Part shown: positions 46,808-56,991 of the stretch, in pieces
Layout of the letters: every line of letters starts with the position of its first letter
How positions within the stretch are numbered: the first letter of the stretch is position 1
Assembly: GCA_016169945.1 (NCBI GenBank)
Contig: JADLSH010000078.1
Coordinates: forward strand, 682,001-746,000
Reading direction: 5' to 3'
DNA: 64,000 nucleotides
From: Trachythela sp. YZ-2020
Taxonomy: Eukaryota > Cnidaria > Anthozoa > Malacalcyonacea > Clavulariidae
Notes under the pieces: model-generated
Seen by the model: only the letters and a program-made list of their open reading frames with translations
What the model was told of the DNA's origin: nothing
Database searches by the model: none
Position numbers and translations under genes: made by a program

Positions 46808-47625
46808 GTGCTGTTGACAGAATTTGTCGCATTTCTTGCAAAATCTATCAAATATCCTTCCATAAAAACATATTTAGCAGCAGTTCGTCACTACCACATT
46901 CGGCATGGTTTCCAGTTAAATTTGCACAAAATGTTACGCCTGCAACTTGTGTTACGAGGAATTAAACGCTCCCATGGCGACAAAATTAGAGTCCGCCTCC
47001 CAATCACAATCCACCATTTGCGGCTTTTAGAATGTTACTTGGCATACCCAACACACCAAGTTTTGATTCCTGATGATCTGGGCAGCCATGACATTAGCCT
47101 TTTTGGGTTTCTCCGTCTTGGAGAGTTAACATGCAACTGTAAATTCAATCCGAACATACATCTTACCGAGATAGCGTCCTCTTTGCACCTAGACTTGGCA
47201 CAAAGGTCCAGATTCCATGACTGTCCATATTAAGGAGTCCAAGACTGACCCATTTCGCCTGGGTCATACTATAACAGTTGGGGCCACTAATTCTGATATT
47301 TGTCCAGTACAAGCTTTACAAAACTATCTGTCACTACAACCACCCACAACTGGTCCTCTGTTTATCCATGCATCAGGTAAACCTCTCACAAAACAAAAAT
47401 TTAACCACTGAAACTAGGAAGCTGCTCACTAAATCTGGCTTCGAGGCTTTGAATTATGCTGGTCATAGCTATAGAATAGGTGCAGCAACGACTGCAGCGG
47501 AAGCAAAATTACCGTCATGGCTTATTAAAACCTTAGGACGGTGGTCATCTGACTGCTATGAACGTTATATCCAGACACCTACTTCTACGTTATCAGGAGT
47601 ATCAGCCATGCTGGCCAAAACTTAA
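46808..47625 (+). pseudogene. Ngaro tyrosine recombinase
   Basis: The N-terminal core-binding part reads LLTEFVAFLAKSI and SIKTYLAAVRHYHIRHGF. The catalytic Arg is in FLRLGELT (about 47110). After frame shifts near 47225 and 47405, GHSYRIGAATTAAEAKLPSW supplies the HxxR pair, LGRW the Trp/His position and CYERYIQT the nucleophilic Tyr (about 47565). All tetrad positions are readable. It joins the circular cDNA to the target, explaining the absence of a target duplication. Two frameshifts separate the parts. Confidence 0.88.
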
Positions 47626-47776
47626 TTCTATTGCAAAAGAGAGAATAATATTATATCTAAGTATATATGTGTGTGCGCATATATATACATATATGCATAT
47701 TTATATGTATACATGCCAATTTGCATATTTATGTGTGGGCTTTTTTCGTCTATGGGAATACACTTTGTGTATTTGT

Positions 47777-48169
47777 GGGGTTGAAGTGCTCCCAATGATC
47801 ACCTTCAGGCCCATAGACTCAGGTTACCTTAATGTACAGATAATCAGTCGAATCGTAGGGACTGGCCAAGGGGATTATGACCTCGTGGTTCAGGTTGATG
47901 TTAGAGGGGGTCGCTACCCTTCTGGCAGGGCTCTATTGGGGATTATGACCCCTATAGGGCATTCAGTCTCTCCTAGTGGGGCTTATAGATCCCCACAGGA
48001 GGAAAGCATAAGGCCTTAATGAGTCTTTTGGGATGTACACAGCTTTACAACAGTACAGTATGTTAAACCGGAGTACTTCACCCCATGACCCATTCTCCCA
48101 CACAAAAATTCGTATCACTTGTGTTTGATTTTAGTCGTAGTATTCTCCCAAGAGCAATTGAATCATTAA
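47777..48169 (+). repeat. Ngaro split direct repeat B1
   Basis: 393 bp from GGGGTTGAAGTGCTCCC to GAATCATTAA, adjoining A2 with no spacer. Its partner B2 is 395 bp; the two extra bases are single Cs in C runs. Confidence 0.9.
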
Positions 48170-48565
48170 AGCCAATTTATATGCAAAAATATAAATTTAA
48201 GTTAATGGAGCAATGCTCACGGTAATTGGCAAATGGCAATTTCAATGCTATATAACTCAGGGGTCTGATTACAGTTTCATGTTATCACAACTAAAATATG
48301 CGGCTGATGGTGATGAAAGGTCACCTGGTTTATATCATGTCTGAAATATCAAAGGTTACTTTGTATTCATCATTTGTGCACGTGCACGGCAGATGACACA
48401 AAATTCCTACAACCAATCAGAATGTTACCTGCTTAATTTGACATAATTGTAACCAATCATAAACCAGGAAAATGAATACAATAGATAAAGCATGCTCGCA
48501 AGAGATCACTTTGTTCTAAAGTTCCAACGAGGCACACTACAGGTTACAAAGCTGCGAAACTTTTA
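48170..48565 (+). repeat. Ngaro split direct repeat A2
   Basis: 396 bp, same length and sequence as A1 as far as can be read by eye. Confidence 0.9.
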
Positions 48566-48779
48566 CCCACCCACCCACCTCGTCTAGTCAGAGGATATGC
48601 ACTGGTACTAAAGAGAACACTGGAAGCACCTACGTCACGGTATATCCTAGAAACAATGCGAACATTGGAGGGCACTGCTATCGTACCTCAGGACATATTA
48701 AAATCTTATTTGTAAAATATGAACTGGTATTTTGTTGAATTTATTTTATGCTTTGTAGTAACAAATAAAATGGTCATGC
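48566..48779 (+). other. Spacer between A2 and B2 of the Ngaro element
   Basis: 214 bp starting with CCCACCCACCCACC. It contains ACAAATAAAATGG near its end (a possible AATAAA polyadenylation signal). No coding potential. Confidence 0.5.
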
Positions 48780-49174
48780 GGGGTTGAAGTGCTCCCAATG
48801 ATCACCTTCAGGCCCATAGACTCAGGTTACCTTAATGTACAGATAATCAGTCGAATCGTAGGGACTGGCCAAGGGGATTATGACCTCGTGGTTCAGGTTG
48901 ATGTTAGAGGGGGTCGCTACCCTTCTGGCAGGGCTCTATTGGGGATTATGACCCCTATAGGGCATTCAGTCTCTCCTAGTGGGGCTTATAGATCCCCCAC
49001 AGGAGGAAAGCATAAGGCCTTAATGAGTCTTTTGGGATGTACACAGCTTTACAACAGTACAGTATGTTAAACCGGAGTACTTCACCCCCATGACCCATTC
49101 TCCCACACAAAAATTCGTATCACTTGTGTTTGATTTTAGTCGTAGTATTCTCCCAAGAGCAATTGAATCATTAA
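48780..49174 (+). repeat. Ngaro split direct repeat B2 (element 3' end)
   Basis: 395 bp copy of B1, ending TCATTAA at the junction with the remaining Copia LTR. Confidence 0.9.
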
Positions 49175-49208
49175 CTAAAATGAAATTTACGAGTGTATAC
49201 TTTCAACA
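49175..49208 (-). repeat. Copia 5' LTR, remaining 34 bp
   Basis: CTAAAATGAAATTTACGAG through CTTTCAACA matches the end of the other LTR (39184-39217) with one substitution. Next to it, 49209-49213 is the CTAAT target duplication. Confidence 0.88.
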
Positions 49209-49433
49209 CTAATTTTGTAGGCTGTTTCTTGCAGGCCAAAAATGTTGCCGGCTGTTTTAAGATAGCTATATTAAGCTTAGCTATATTTTAGATGAAGAAT
49301 CGCCTGGCAAAGTGCTAAAACTGACAGCTATCGCCGGTAGCCGGCTGCTATTTCTAACTCTGAGAATTTTTGTAAAGAAATTTTATGCGATGCAAATATT
49401 TGATACAGTATGTGGTTAACTAATTCAAGGTTA

Positions 49434-49647
49434 TGGCGGTTGACTGTTGTGTAAAACTACCTGAAAAATACAATAAGAAGTTCGACGTTTCGAGCAAAGG
49501 CCCTCCGTCTGGAAGTTAGTAGAAGGCCAGACGAAGGGCCTTCGCTCGAAACATCGAACTTCTGATTGTATTTTTCAGGTAGTTTTACACAACAGTCAAC
49601 CGCCGTATTTGCTATACTCTACCCACACTGGCACCGCACGATCGAGA
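49434..49647. mobile_element. Palindromic element with 13 bp target duplication
   Basis: Arms GCGGTTGACTGTTGTGTAAA ... GACGTTTCGAGC and GCTCGAAACATCGAACTTC ... TTTACACAACAGTCAACCGC fold back on a short centre; a tail TACCCACACTGGCACCGCAC follows. TAATTCAAGGTTA flanks both sides (49421-49433, 49648-49660). A long duplication suggests retroposition by LINE machinery rather than cut-and-paste. A half copy lies at 2812-2945. Confidence 0.8.
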
Positions 49648-49660
49648 TAATTCAAGGTTA

Positions 49661-50102
49661 ACCGATTGATGTCCAATGCATTTTAAAATAGTGTATTAAT
49701 TTTTATTCTCCTAAGATTCTAATGCGGCCAGATGTTTTGCTTAATCCAACAGAGCTAGCTTATAGCGTTACATAAACAGTCAACTGCTGAGTATCCCACT
49801 CTCCTTATAATAACCCAAATAAAGGTTTCAATAATTTAAAAAATATATTTGCATAGCATGGCTAGTTGCTAATGTCTAGCTTCACCACTGAGACAAAGTA
49901 TATAATCTAGCTTGCTTTCTGCACGACATTTGCTGTTTGGCAAGTGCTATTTACTGCGGGATATTTAATGTTGTGCAAGTGCTCTGACCTCAGACCTCAT
50001 ATTCTATGTTGGATGTGTAATCGTATTCTAGTTGAGTAGTTGTGTTTTACACCAATATCTTCATTGACACTCACAATATTTTTTCCATAGCCCTCGTCAA
50101 CA
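49661..50102. other. No gene recognised
   Basis: AT-rich, no domain or repeat recognised. Confidence 0.3.
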
Positions 50103-50400
50103 ATGGAGAGTTTGGTCCGGGACAAAATGGTCCAGTTTTGTGTACTGTGCATTGGGTGCCCGGAGGATGTAGACCAGTTAATGATTCTTGGGGAGAACCA
50201 AGTGTTTGTTGAATACCCTGGTACTGATGTGATCAACGCTCTGATAGATGTCATATCCGCGTACTACCGTACGTTTTCAACGTTTCCTACCCAGATGGCA
50301 TGGTTGTGGCCTTATTGTGTTGCGATCAAGCAGTAATGCATACAAAGGTACAAAGTACTCAGCATTAATGACTGAACTAAAGAGTAGCATGTCAATAGCT
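50103..50400 (+). pseudogene. C-terminal fragment of a repeat-encoded protein of unknown function
   Basis: The open frame reads QFCVLCIGCPEDVDQLMILG, VFVEYPGTDVINALIDVISA then YYR; after a one-base shift VSYPDGMVVALL follows. I recognise the pattern (a short hydrophobic block, then ALxDxIxxYYxFxxxYP) from C-terminal exons of multi-copy invertebrate and fish repeat proteins, with no known activity. No neighbouring exon was found. Confidence 0.4.
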
Positions 50401-51239
50401 GAAAACGAACTGTAGAACTATTCTGTTATGAATTAAGCTAACTGTAATCCTACAAAATAGTCTGTACATTATTTAATAGTCTTAACATTATTTTATAGTC
50501 TTAATAAATTATTTAACAATTATTATAGTATTATGCTTTCTTATATAATGGTAAAACTAGATTCAAAAATCATGGTTGCCACAGAGTAACTTTGCAAATA
50601 CAAAGTATTGCACAATCTGGGAACGGGTATCGCATTTAAATTCTGTGTTTCAACCATCTTGCAATCATTCAAACATAGAATTAAGATGTCAACCGTTTTC
50701 GATGTGTCCATTGTTTTGTATGTTCTTAAGCCCGATTCAATTTGTGTGTTCTAAGTTGTGTTTTAGGAAAGCTGTGTAATAGAGCACAGGGTCAATACAT
50801 GTGTTAATGTATACATATGTAGTATATATATGTAGTATATATAATTTCAATTTGGTTGCATCTTATAGCTGTATATACGGTAGTGCCCCAGACAATATTA
50901 TTGATTCTCAAGCTTGTACCTTTCATACACTCGACTTTGGAATCACAGGTTTCTCGTGATACATGTTTCATAGGCATGATCAACAAGTTTAATAAAAAAA
51001 TCAGGAAATCAAGTACTATAAAAAAACTATAAAATATCGCATGGGGAAGGTTTTGCAAATAACGTTTTTGCTATTACTCCTTCCCCAATAATATGACCCC
51101 CAGCCTGAAAATGATAGTTAAAATTGTTAGTTAAAATATATAACAAACAATACGTTCTAATTTTCAAATATTATGCGCTCCTGAGTGCGTACGTAAGCAG
51201 TTGGTCAATAGACTAGTGCAGAATTACTGGAGTGTAGCA
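50401..51239. other. No gene recognised
   Basis: AT-rich with TATATATGTAGTATATA repeats near 50811-50841. Nothing supported. Confidence 0.3.
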
Positions 51240-51496
51240 TACACGCATTGTCCTCAACATCATTCTTTGATCCTTTCTAAAAAATGCTTGCATTTGAAAA
51301 CTTTACTAAGAACAAGGACAATAAAGGCAATTGAAAGCTGTTTGGGGCAGTTACGAATAAAAGATTGATTTTAAATAATTGCGTCTTGCCTCTAGGGGTT
51401 TCCAGTTAAGGTTTTCAAGCAGATCAACGGATCGAACATCGTAGGTTGCCACAGAAATTACCCTTGCGGCGCGGTTTTGATATTTTTGAAGTCTAT
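51240..51496 (-). pseudogene. LINE-D, downstream part
   Basis: Minus strand reads LQKYQNRAARVISVATYDVR and SVDLLENLNWKPLEARRNY, the C-terminal region of a CR1/L2 LINE. It continues the fragment at 52792-53160; LINE-C separates the two. Confidence 0.75.
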
Positions 51497-52787
51497 TATT
51501 GACTTTATTGACTTTATTAAAAACGGTACTATTTCACCTGATTAATTATTTACAATGATGTTAATTAAAAAAAAGAAAGAAAGACAAAGGTGATCTTCCA
51601 ATAGGCCGTGTGCATGCACTACAATTATATTATATAAAATATCAATGGTCTACAAAAAATTAGGTGACTGAAAATGAATTTCCAGTATTAGTATATTCGC
51701 TTTATGTTGGTTTTAAAGCTAGAGATGCTTTTCGATGATTTTATTGCAGTGGAAAGGTTATTCCAAGCCTCAACCCCCCTGTAGGCAAAAGCCTTTTTCA
51801 TATTATTTGTTTTTGGCTTAGGTAATGCGAAATTAAATTCGCTATTTCTCGTATTATGATCATGTATTGAATTCGTGTTGGTGAAAATTTCAGTTAAATC
51901 ATTTGGTAGCATTTTTTTTTTGACTTTGTACATTAGAATCGCTAATGGATGCTCTCTTCTGGTTTGTAAGTTAGAAACTCCTACGTTTTCCAAAATGTCA
52001 ACAGATCGAATCTCGTAGTTTTCACGTGTTATTATTCGAAATGCTCGGTTTTGGAGCTTCTGTAATTTGTGTGATAAACCTTTTCCTAGACAACCCCATA
52101 CTTGCGAGCAGTAATCAAAGTGAGGTTGAATAATTGATTGATATATTGTAATTAGTGTTCTAAAATCCACTATTTCTCGAACCCGTCTTAGGATGCTAAG
52201 GCCTGCATTGACCTTTTTAGTAACTTGGTTCACTTGGACATTCCATGACAAAGTTTCGTCCATCTTTACGCCAAGTGATTTGGTTACTTTAACTCGGTCT
52301 ATTTTCCTACCTCCAATATGTATGTGGGGTTGTATGTCTATTTGGTTGATTCTTCTATTACTACCTACTATCATGTATTCCGTTTTAGAATGGTTTAAAG
52401 TAAGTTGGTTAGCTGACATCCAAGTTGATACATTTTCCAAGTCATGGTTAAGATTTTCTACAATTATATTAATATTTTCACTAGAGGTATCAATTTGGGT
52501 GTCATCGGCAAACATACTAGCACTAGTTCGCTCTAAGCTTTGAGGCAGATCATTAATGTATATTAGAAATAGAAGCGGCCCTAGAGCAGAGCCTTGCGGA
52601 ATACCTGTTTTTACTCGTAGTGGTCCAGATAAATGACCCCCTACTTGGCAATATTGCGTTCGGTCTGTCAAATAAGATCTGAGCCAACATAGTGCCGTTC
52701 CTGTTATGCCGTAAATATCCAACGTTTTACGTAGGATATCATGATTGACAGTATCGAAGGCCTTTTTTAAGTCTAAGAATACTGCGC
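51497..52787 (-). pseudogene. LINE-C: 5'-truncated LINE inserted in LINE-D, intact RT C-terminal ORF
   Basis: An uninterrupted frame of 344 codons from Met (51688-52722), open further upstream to 52787, gives [46 protein letters not shown] (palm) and a complete C-terminal domain ([41 protein letters not shown]). The first half of pol is absent. The 3' UTR ends in TCAATAAAGTCAATAA. CTAT at 51493-51496 and 52788-52791 is a likely short target duplication. The lack of stops makes this the least decayed LINE here. Confidence 0.85.
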
Positions 52788-52791
52788 CTAT

Positions 52792-53160
52792 CTTTTAGGC
52801 CAATTCCACAATTGTCCCAGAGTGGGCTGCAGTAATCAAAGTAGGGTTGAACAAAAAGGTTTAACACGTCTTATCGCCCCAATTCAGCACCAACCTTTGA
52901 ACATATGGTGTCAATATGTTTTTCCCTGGTTAGATTCTCGTGTAAATTCATGCCAATGCATATGCAAAATTACTCACAGTAGCTATCGATGTTTTGTCAA
53001 TAGTCTCAGTATATTGAGCCCAAAACCTGAGCCAATCCTTACAAGACCCATCAAATTTTGGCAATTTTGTATCCTGAGTGCCAGTTACGCTTCCACTTGA
53101 AACCTCCGACTTTTCTTTTGTCGTTTCTAATTCGGCTTGAAGTTTTAATCGCGTTTTGTA
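52792..53160 (-). pseudogene. LINE-D, upstream part
   Basis: Minus-strand frames read IGMNLHENLTREKHIDTIC, SKVGAELG and LFVQPYFDYCSPLWDNCGIG, the region after the RT palm. GLKD at its end joins in frame to RLQKYQN at 51496 when LINE-C is removed. Confidence 0.7.
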
Positions 53161-53189
53161 CAGTCATAGCCTATAGTCATAGACTAGGA

Positions 53190-53367
53190 AGATAAAGATG
53201 AGGAAGATAAGGAAGATCAAGATAAGGAAGATAAAGAAGATAAAGATAAGCAAGATAAAATTAAGGAAGATAAAGACAAGGAAGATAAGGAAGATAAAGA
53301 TAAGGAAGATAAAGATAAGGAAGATAAGGAAGATAAAGATAAGGAAGATAAAGATAAGGAAGATAAG
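53190..53367. repeat. (GATAAG/GATAAA)-type purine tandem repeat
   Basis: AAGATAAGGA / AAGATAAAGA units repeat with variable order over about 178 bp. The strand is almost pure purine plus T. Confidence 0.9.
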
Positions 53368-53411
53368 TCGGCTCGGAGTTATATATGCTAGGCTCGGAGG
53401 TATACACTAAG

Positions 53412-53640
53412 CTTGGCTCGGGCCTATCCTTACATCTTAGAGCTCGGCTCGGGCCTATCCTTACATCTTAGAGCTCGGCTCGGGCCTATCCTTACATCTT
53501 AGAGCTCGGCTCGGGCCTATCCTTACATCTTAAAGCTCGGCTCGGGCCTATCTTTACATCTTAGAGTTCGGCTCGAAGCTCAGCTCGCTCGATATGGAGG
53601 TTGGCTCGCTCGATATGAAGCTAACATCGCTCGATATTCT
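53412..53640. repeat. 31-33 bp tandem repeat (GCTCGGCTCGGGCCTATCC...)
   Basis: GCTCGGGCCTATCCTTACAT followed by CTTAGAGCTCG recurs five times (53412-53575), then shorter GGCTCGCTCGATAT units follow to about 53640. Confidence 0.85.
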
Positions 53641-54001
53641 ATTATTCAATTTTAGGATTCAATGATTCACTCTTAGGATTCATAGTCAGTCATAGAAATT
53701 GGATTAGTTAACAAGTATATCCGAGATATGCTTGCTCGGTATGGGTTAAAGAAATGTAAAGTTATGGTTAAAAGGTGAAAAAGCTACGGGGCTGACTCGG
53801 ACAATATATATACACCCAAGCGAGTGATGGAGTTTAAGAATAATACGCTCTTAGAAGCAGACCCAGAGCAGACTTTATTTACACTTCAAGCCTTGGCTTG
53901 GTTATACTTACGCATTTTGGAGGATTATATTTGTCAACTGATCGACAAAAGAAAAACATGGCCGAGGCTTGAAGTGTAAATACATATATACACTAATGTC
54001 C

Positions 54002-54163
54002 TTATGAACGTTGCTCAGCTGGAATATAGCCTTTTGTGTCTGCTGTTGGGTATGCTTTCCGAATAAATGGTACACACAAGCTGGCAAAGGTTTTGTGTTC
54101 TCCTGTCCCAATAATCCACATATCCATTTAATGAGCCATCTATAGGCAACTGCTCTCAAATAT
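54002..54163 (-). pseudogene. P2X7-cytoplasmic-domain-like gene, exon 3
   Basis: Acceptor ATTCTTTTAG at 54164-54165 in phase 2. The frame reads YLRAVAYRWLIKWICGLLGQ, ENTKPLPACVYH, then after a one-base shift YPTADTKGYIPAEQRS and a stop at 54002-54004. This is the C-terminal half of the zinc-binding intracellular domain first described in P2X7 receptors and found in many invertebrate multi-copy genes without the channel. Confidence 0.75.
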
Positions 54164-54277
54164 CTAAAAGAATACAATGCAAACGACTTTGAGTGTTGGC
54201 ATGGGCAAATGAACTGTAAAAAATTGACCTTGTTGACAATTGTTGGTAGACAAATTTATCCAGAAGTATAACTTACT

Positions 54278-54519
54278 GGTTCAAAGATTGTGATCCTCGC
54301 CGTCGATAAGAGCGACCATTCCTGTCTTTAAGAAGCGGACCAACATTCTCTAATACAGCCTGATGGGTCGTTGGGCCAAAGTCATGATGTTGGGTGATGC
54401 AGCTGATGTGCTCAATGCTGCCGTCGAATGTCGTCCTCAAGGTTGGTGTCATGTCCTTGCAGCACCGATACTCCATGACCCCCTCCAGCAATTCTCTTTG
54501 GCAACATTGGCAACTGCAC
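54278..54519 (-). pseudogene. P2X7-cytoplasmic-domain-like gene, exon 2
   Basis: 242 bp between acceptor TTTCGTAG and donor CCA|GTAAGT. It encodes CSCQCCQRELLEGVMEYRCC, then CITQHHDFGPTTHQAVLEN and RNGRSYRRRGSQSLNQ. The W-C-x-C-x2-C ... CC and C-I-T-x-H pattern supplies the zinc ligands of the P2X7 cytoplasmic domain. The junction to exon 3 is phase 2 on both sides and gives an uninterrupted Gln. Confidence 0.8.
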
Positions 54520-54813
54520 CTACGAAATTTAAGTTAAAACCTGTCTACATTTTCGTGTATATACAAGTTACAATATAGAATAGTGAACTATACAATTTAT
54601 AACACACTGTGTCACAGATATTTATATATGTTTACAACTTAGCCTATAAAGTTGTGTCATTGGAAGAAAGGCAAATTTATATAAGGCAATACTTTATATA
54701 GAATCTCTGACAACGTACTTTATAACCAATATATTTACTGACAATAGTCATATTCATAATGTAAACATGTTCACAAGGTATATTGATAAATAAATTTTAA
54801 TAAATCCATTTAC

Positions 54814-55048
54814 CACTGGTTTGAAGGTATTCTGCCGTCGCTTCTCTGCTCTAACGTCGATGGTTGTATTCCTTACGGATCATCTGGGGTATCCACAACT
54901 TGACCTGGTTCTGCCAGTGGGGTTCATCATCATAAGCGAAGCTTGCATACTGATCCGAAGTACTTGTATCGCCATCAGACGTGCTCTTTATAGAGTTAGT
55001 CGAACTTTCTGATGTATTCGCGCTACTATCGGACTCGTTACTTGACAC
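54814..55048 (-). pseudogene. P2X7-cytoplasmic-domain-like gene, exon 1
   Basis: Starts MSSNESDSSANTSESSTNS, an acidic Ser-rich N-terminus usual for this family, and continues SFAYDDEP. A one-base shift then leads to LAEPGQVVDTPDDP, an in-frame TAA, and GIQPSTLEQRSDGRIPSNQW ending at donor CAGTG|GTAAAT in phase 2, which joins exon 2. There is no channel or membrane segment. The gene has correct splice sites but at least one shift and one stop in this exon, so it is probably a decayed copy. Confidence 0.6.
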
Positions 55049-55751
55049 CCCCTCAGAATATAGATTGTTATATATAGTAATTTAGCTTTCCTGTAAAAAT
55101 ATAATTTTTGGCCTCAAAAATCCACGAGAAATCACAGCAAACGCTATATAGGTCTATATAGATTACTGTTTGTTCGCCACTTAGCAAAATTAGCGCACTT
55201 CTACTCAACCTACGATGCTCCTATACATACATCAAACTGCTTCTAAAAACGTGAATATATTTTTAAGCCAATAAAAAGGGGTCGAAAAGTTTGTTTCAGT
55301 AGCACTTTAATGAAAAACTGTAAAATAACGTATAAGCTACCTTTTTCATGAGATTTTTAAAATAATTATTGATATAGATAGAGATAGAAATTTCTGGGAG
55401 CAATTCCAGTGACAAACGACTAAATATTTTTTTCGTTAAAGATAAATGGATTGTTTAAATAACAAATTGTTTGTTGCTATGAAATCACCAATTTAAAACA
55501 TGCATAATTGTTTTTCAATTGACATTATTGAGCGCACGACTGGTCTCATGTTTCCCACCTTATCATGCATCGACAATCGTGCATGTAACATAATAAGAGT
55601 GATTAGGCTATTATTTTCATTATCAGAATACAGTAACAGTGCAAAAAATTGTTGCGAAAGTGAGAGAAAACATTGTCAATTATGTAAAAGTCAGTTAGTT
55701 ACCTAAAACCTTGGCTTTTATATCTAAATACAGAATTAAATGTAGGGACTA
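55049..55751. other. No gene recognised
   Basis: AT-rich upstream flank of the P2X7-like gene. No TIR matching the 53.8 kb side was found. Confidence 0.3.
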
Positions 55752-55926
55752 CAGCCCCGTTTACACTACGCACGATTATTGGCACGGCACGGATAAAAAT
55801 GTTACCCGTGCCACTTTTACCCGCGCTGAGACTACCTAAATAGGTAGTCTCAGCACGGGTAAAAGTGGCACGGGTAACATTTTTATCCGTGCCGTGCCAA
55901 TAATCGTGCGTAGTGTAAACGGGCCT
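55752..55926. mobile_element. Near-perfect palindromic MITE
   Basis: Arms of about 83 bp (CCCCGTTTACACTACGCACG ... GAGACTACCTA and reverse complement) meet at CTACCTAAATAGGTAG with almost no loop; only one or two mismatches are visible. Ends resemble the GTTTACACT / GTTCACACT motif of the MITEs at 8626 and 10323. Such perfect arms imply recent origin or strong secondary structure. Confidence 0.85.
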
Positions 55927-56288
55927 TACAATAGTTGGATCTTGTTAAATTCAACCTGTATTTTATCAATTTGCATAAAACTTGCATTGTTTAATTTGAA
56001 AATATATTTCCGGCTTGCTGGAAAGCTGCGCTCAAAAGAAACAACTTGGACATTTAAATGCCAAGACCCTAACATACGCGAATTAGAAAACGTAAATTAA
56101 TATTGTTGTATGGGTATGGAGTTGGGGAAAAACAAGTCATTGCGATGTTAAAAAATTCTCAGATGTGGTTTACTTTCGCATGAAAATTGTTTTATAGCAA
56201 CATGTTGCATATGGCAAATGCTAAACGAAGGGGTTTGCTGCTAACGGCAATTTTGAAGTCTATTGTATATTACTTAAATAAATCCTAC

Positions 56289-56671
56289 CTTCAGGTTGCC
56301 GAGATCTGTCCACGACGATAAGATGACGAAGGAAGGACCCCTTAGGTGACGGAATATAACGCGATATATTTCTGTTGAATACCTTCATTTCAACAATGTC
56401 AGATGACCCTTGTTTCTGAAAGTACAGTGAATTTTCAAATATGTCCAATGAATAACGATAAACTTGACCATCCCTGAATATTTCACTCCTGTTTCCAACA
56501 TCATAATCCATTGAAAACATCTCACCACGCAAGTTGATCAAGTACACTCGCTTGTTGATGTAATCTAGAGTTATAGCGGTATACCAACTGCCGCTACTGC
56601 TTAATATTTTTTGGTCCTTGTCAATCAAACGTCTTCGCCTCACGCGAGTGTATTCAGTCCAAAATAAGTAT
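56289..56671 (-). CDS. Exon encoding YWTD beta-propeller repeats of an LDL-receptor-related protein
   Basis: Acceptor CTTCTTTATTTTAG (AG at 56672-56673) and donor CTGAAG|GTAGGA (GT at 56287-56288) bound a 383 bp exon with no stop in frame. It starts LFWTEYTRVRRRRLID, a YWTD signature, then VYLINLRGEMFSMDYDVG and SLYFQKQGSSDIVEM as successive propeller strands, and ends LIVVDRSRQPEG, matching the end of LRP propellers (VVxxSRQP) just before their EGF domain. It enters in phase 2 and leaves in phase 1. The protein would be an extracellular part of a single-pass receptor. The repeats are divergent (FWTE, YLIN, YFQK), so a nidogen- or sortilin-like variant is conceivable but less likely. Confidence 0.8.
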
Positions 56672-56953
56672 CTAAAATAAAGAAGAAGGATTTGTAATAA
56701 TCATTTTTAAGAATGAAGTTAAAAACTGGTACTACCATGCATACTTCCGCAAGTTATTCAACAGAAACAGCGGTTCAAATTAGGTAATTTACTACCAATT
56801 AAAATTAGATTATATAACTGTAAGCAATAGTAAATATGTAATATCCTGAAATACAAAGGGTAACTGACTGACAAAATTCAACATTCAAAATTCTTATATA
56901 TTATAAATTTTACATTGCTGTCACGAACAAATATATCATTCTTGTTGATATAC

Positions 56954-56991
56954 AGCGAATTCATAAAAGAATATCCTTCGAGACCTTCAAC
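56954..56991 (-). CDS. Possible small upstream exon of the YWTD gene
   Basis: Acceptor TTATTTCAG then VEGLEGYSFMNSL ends at a donor CT|GTATAT in phase 2, which joins the YWTD exon in frame and completes a typical GLEG...LYLFWTE propeller strand. At 38 bp it is short and the donor is weak. The frame stays open past it to 56878, so other donors are possible. Confidence 0.35.

Larger units (their letters stand above)
43409..49174 (+). mobile_element. Ngaro/PAT-type tyrosine-recombinase retrotransposon inserted in the Copia LTR
   Basis: 5766 bp with split direct repeats in the order A1 - ORFs - B1 A2 - B2: A1 43409-43804, B1 47777-48169, A2 48170-48565, B2 48780-49174. B1 and A2 are directly adjacent. 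The element encodes a gag-like protein, RT-RNase H and a tyrosine recombinase. It has no target-site duplication: the Copia LTR is continuous if 43409-49174 is removed, as expected for recombinase integration of a circular intermediate. A1 and A2 appear identical and B1/B2 differ only in two C-run lengths, so it is young, though its ORFs contain frameshifts. Confidence 0.92.

Noticed and set aside
53198..53410. Lys/Ile/Arg-rich ORF
   Set aside because: It is simply the translation of the GATAAG tandem repeat.
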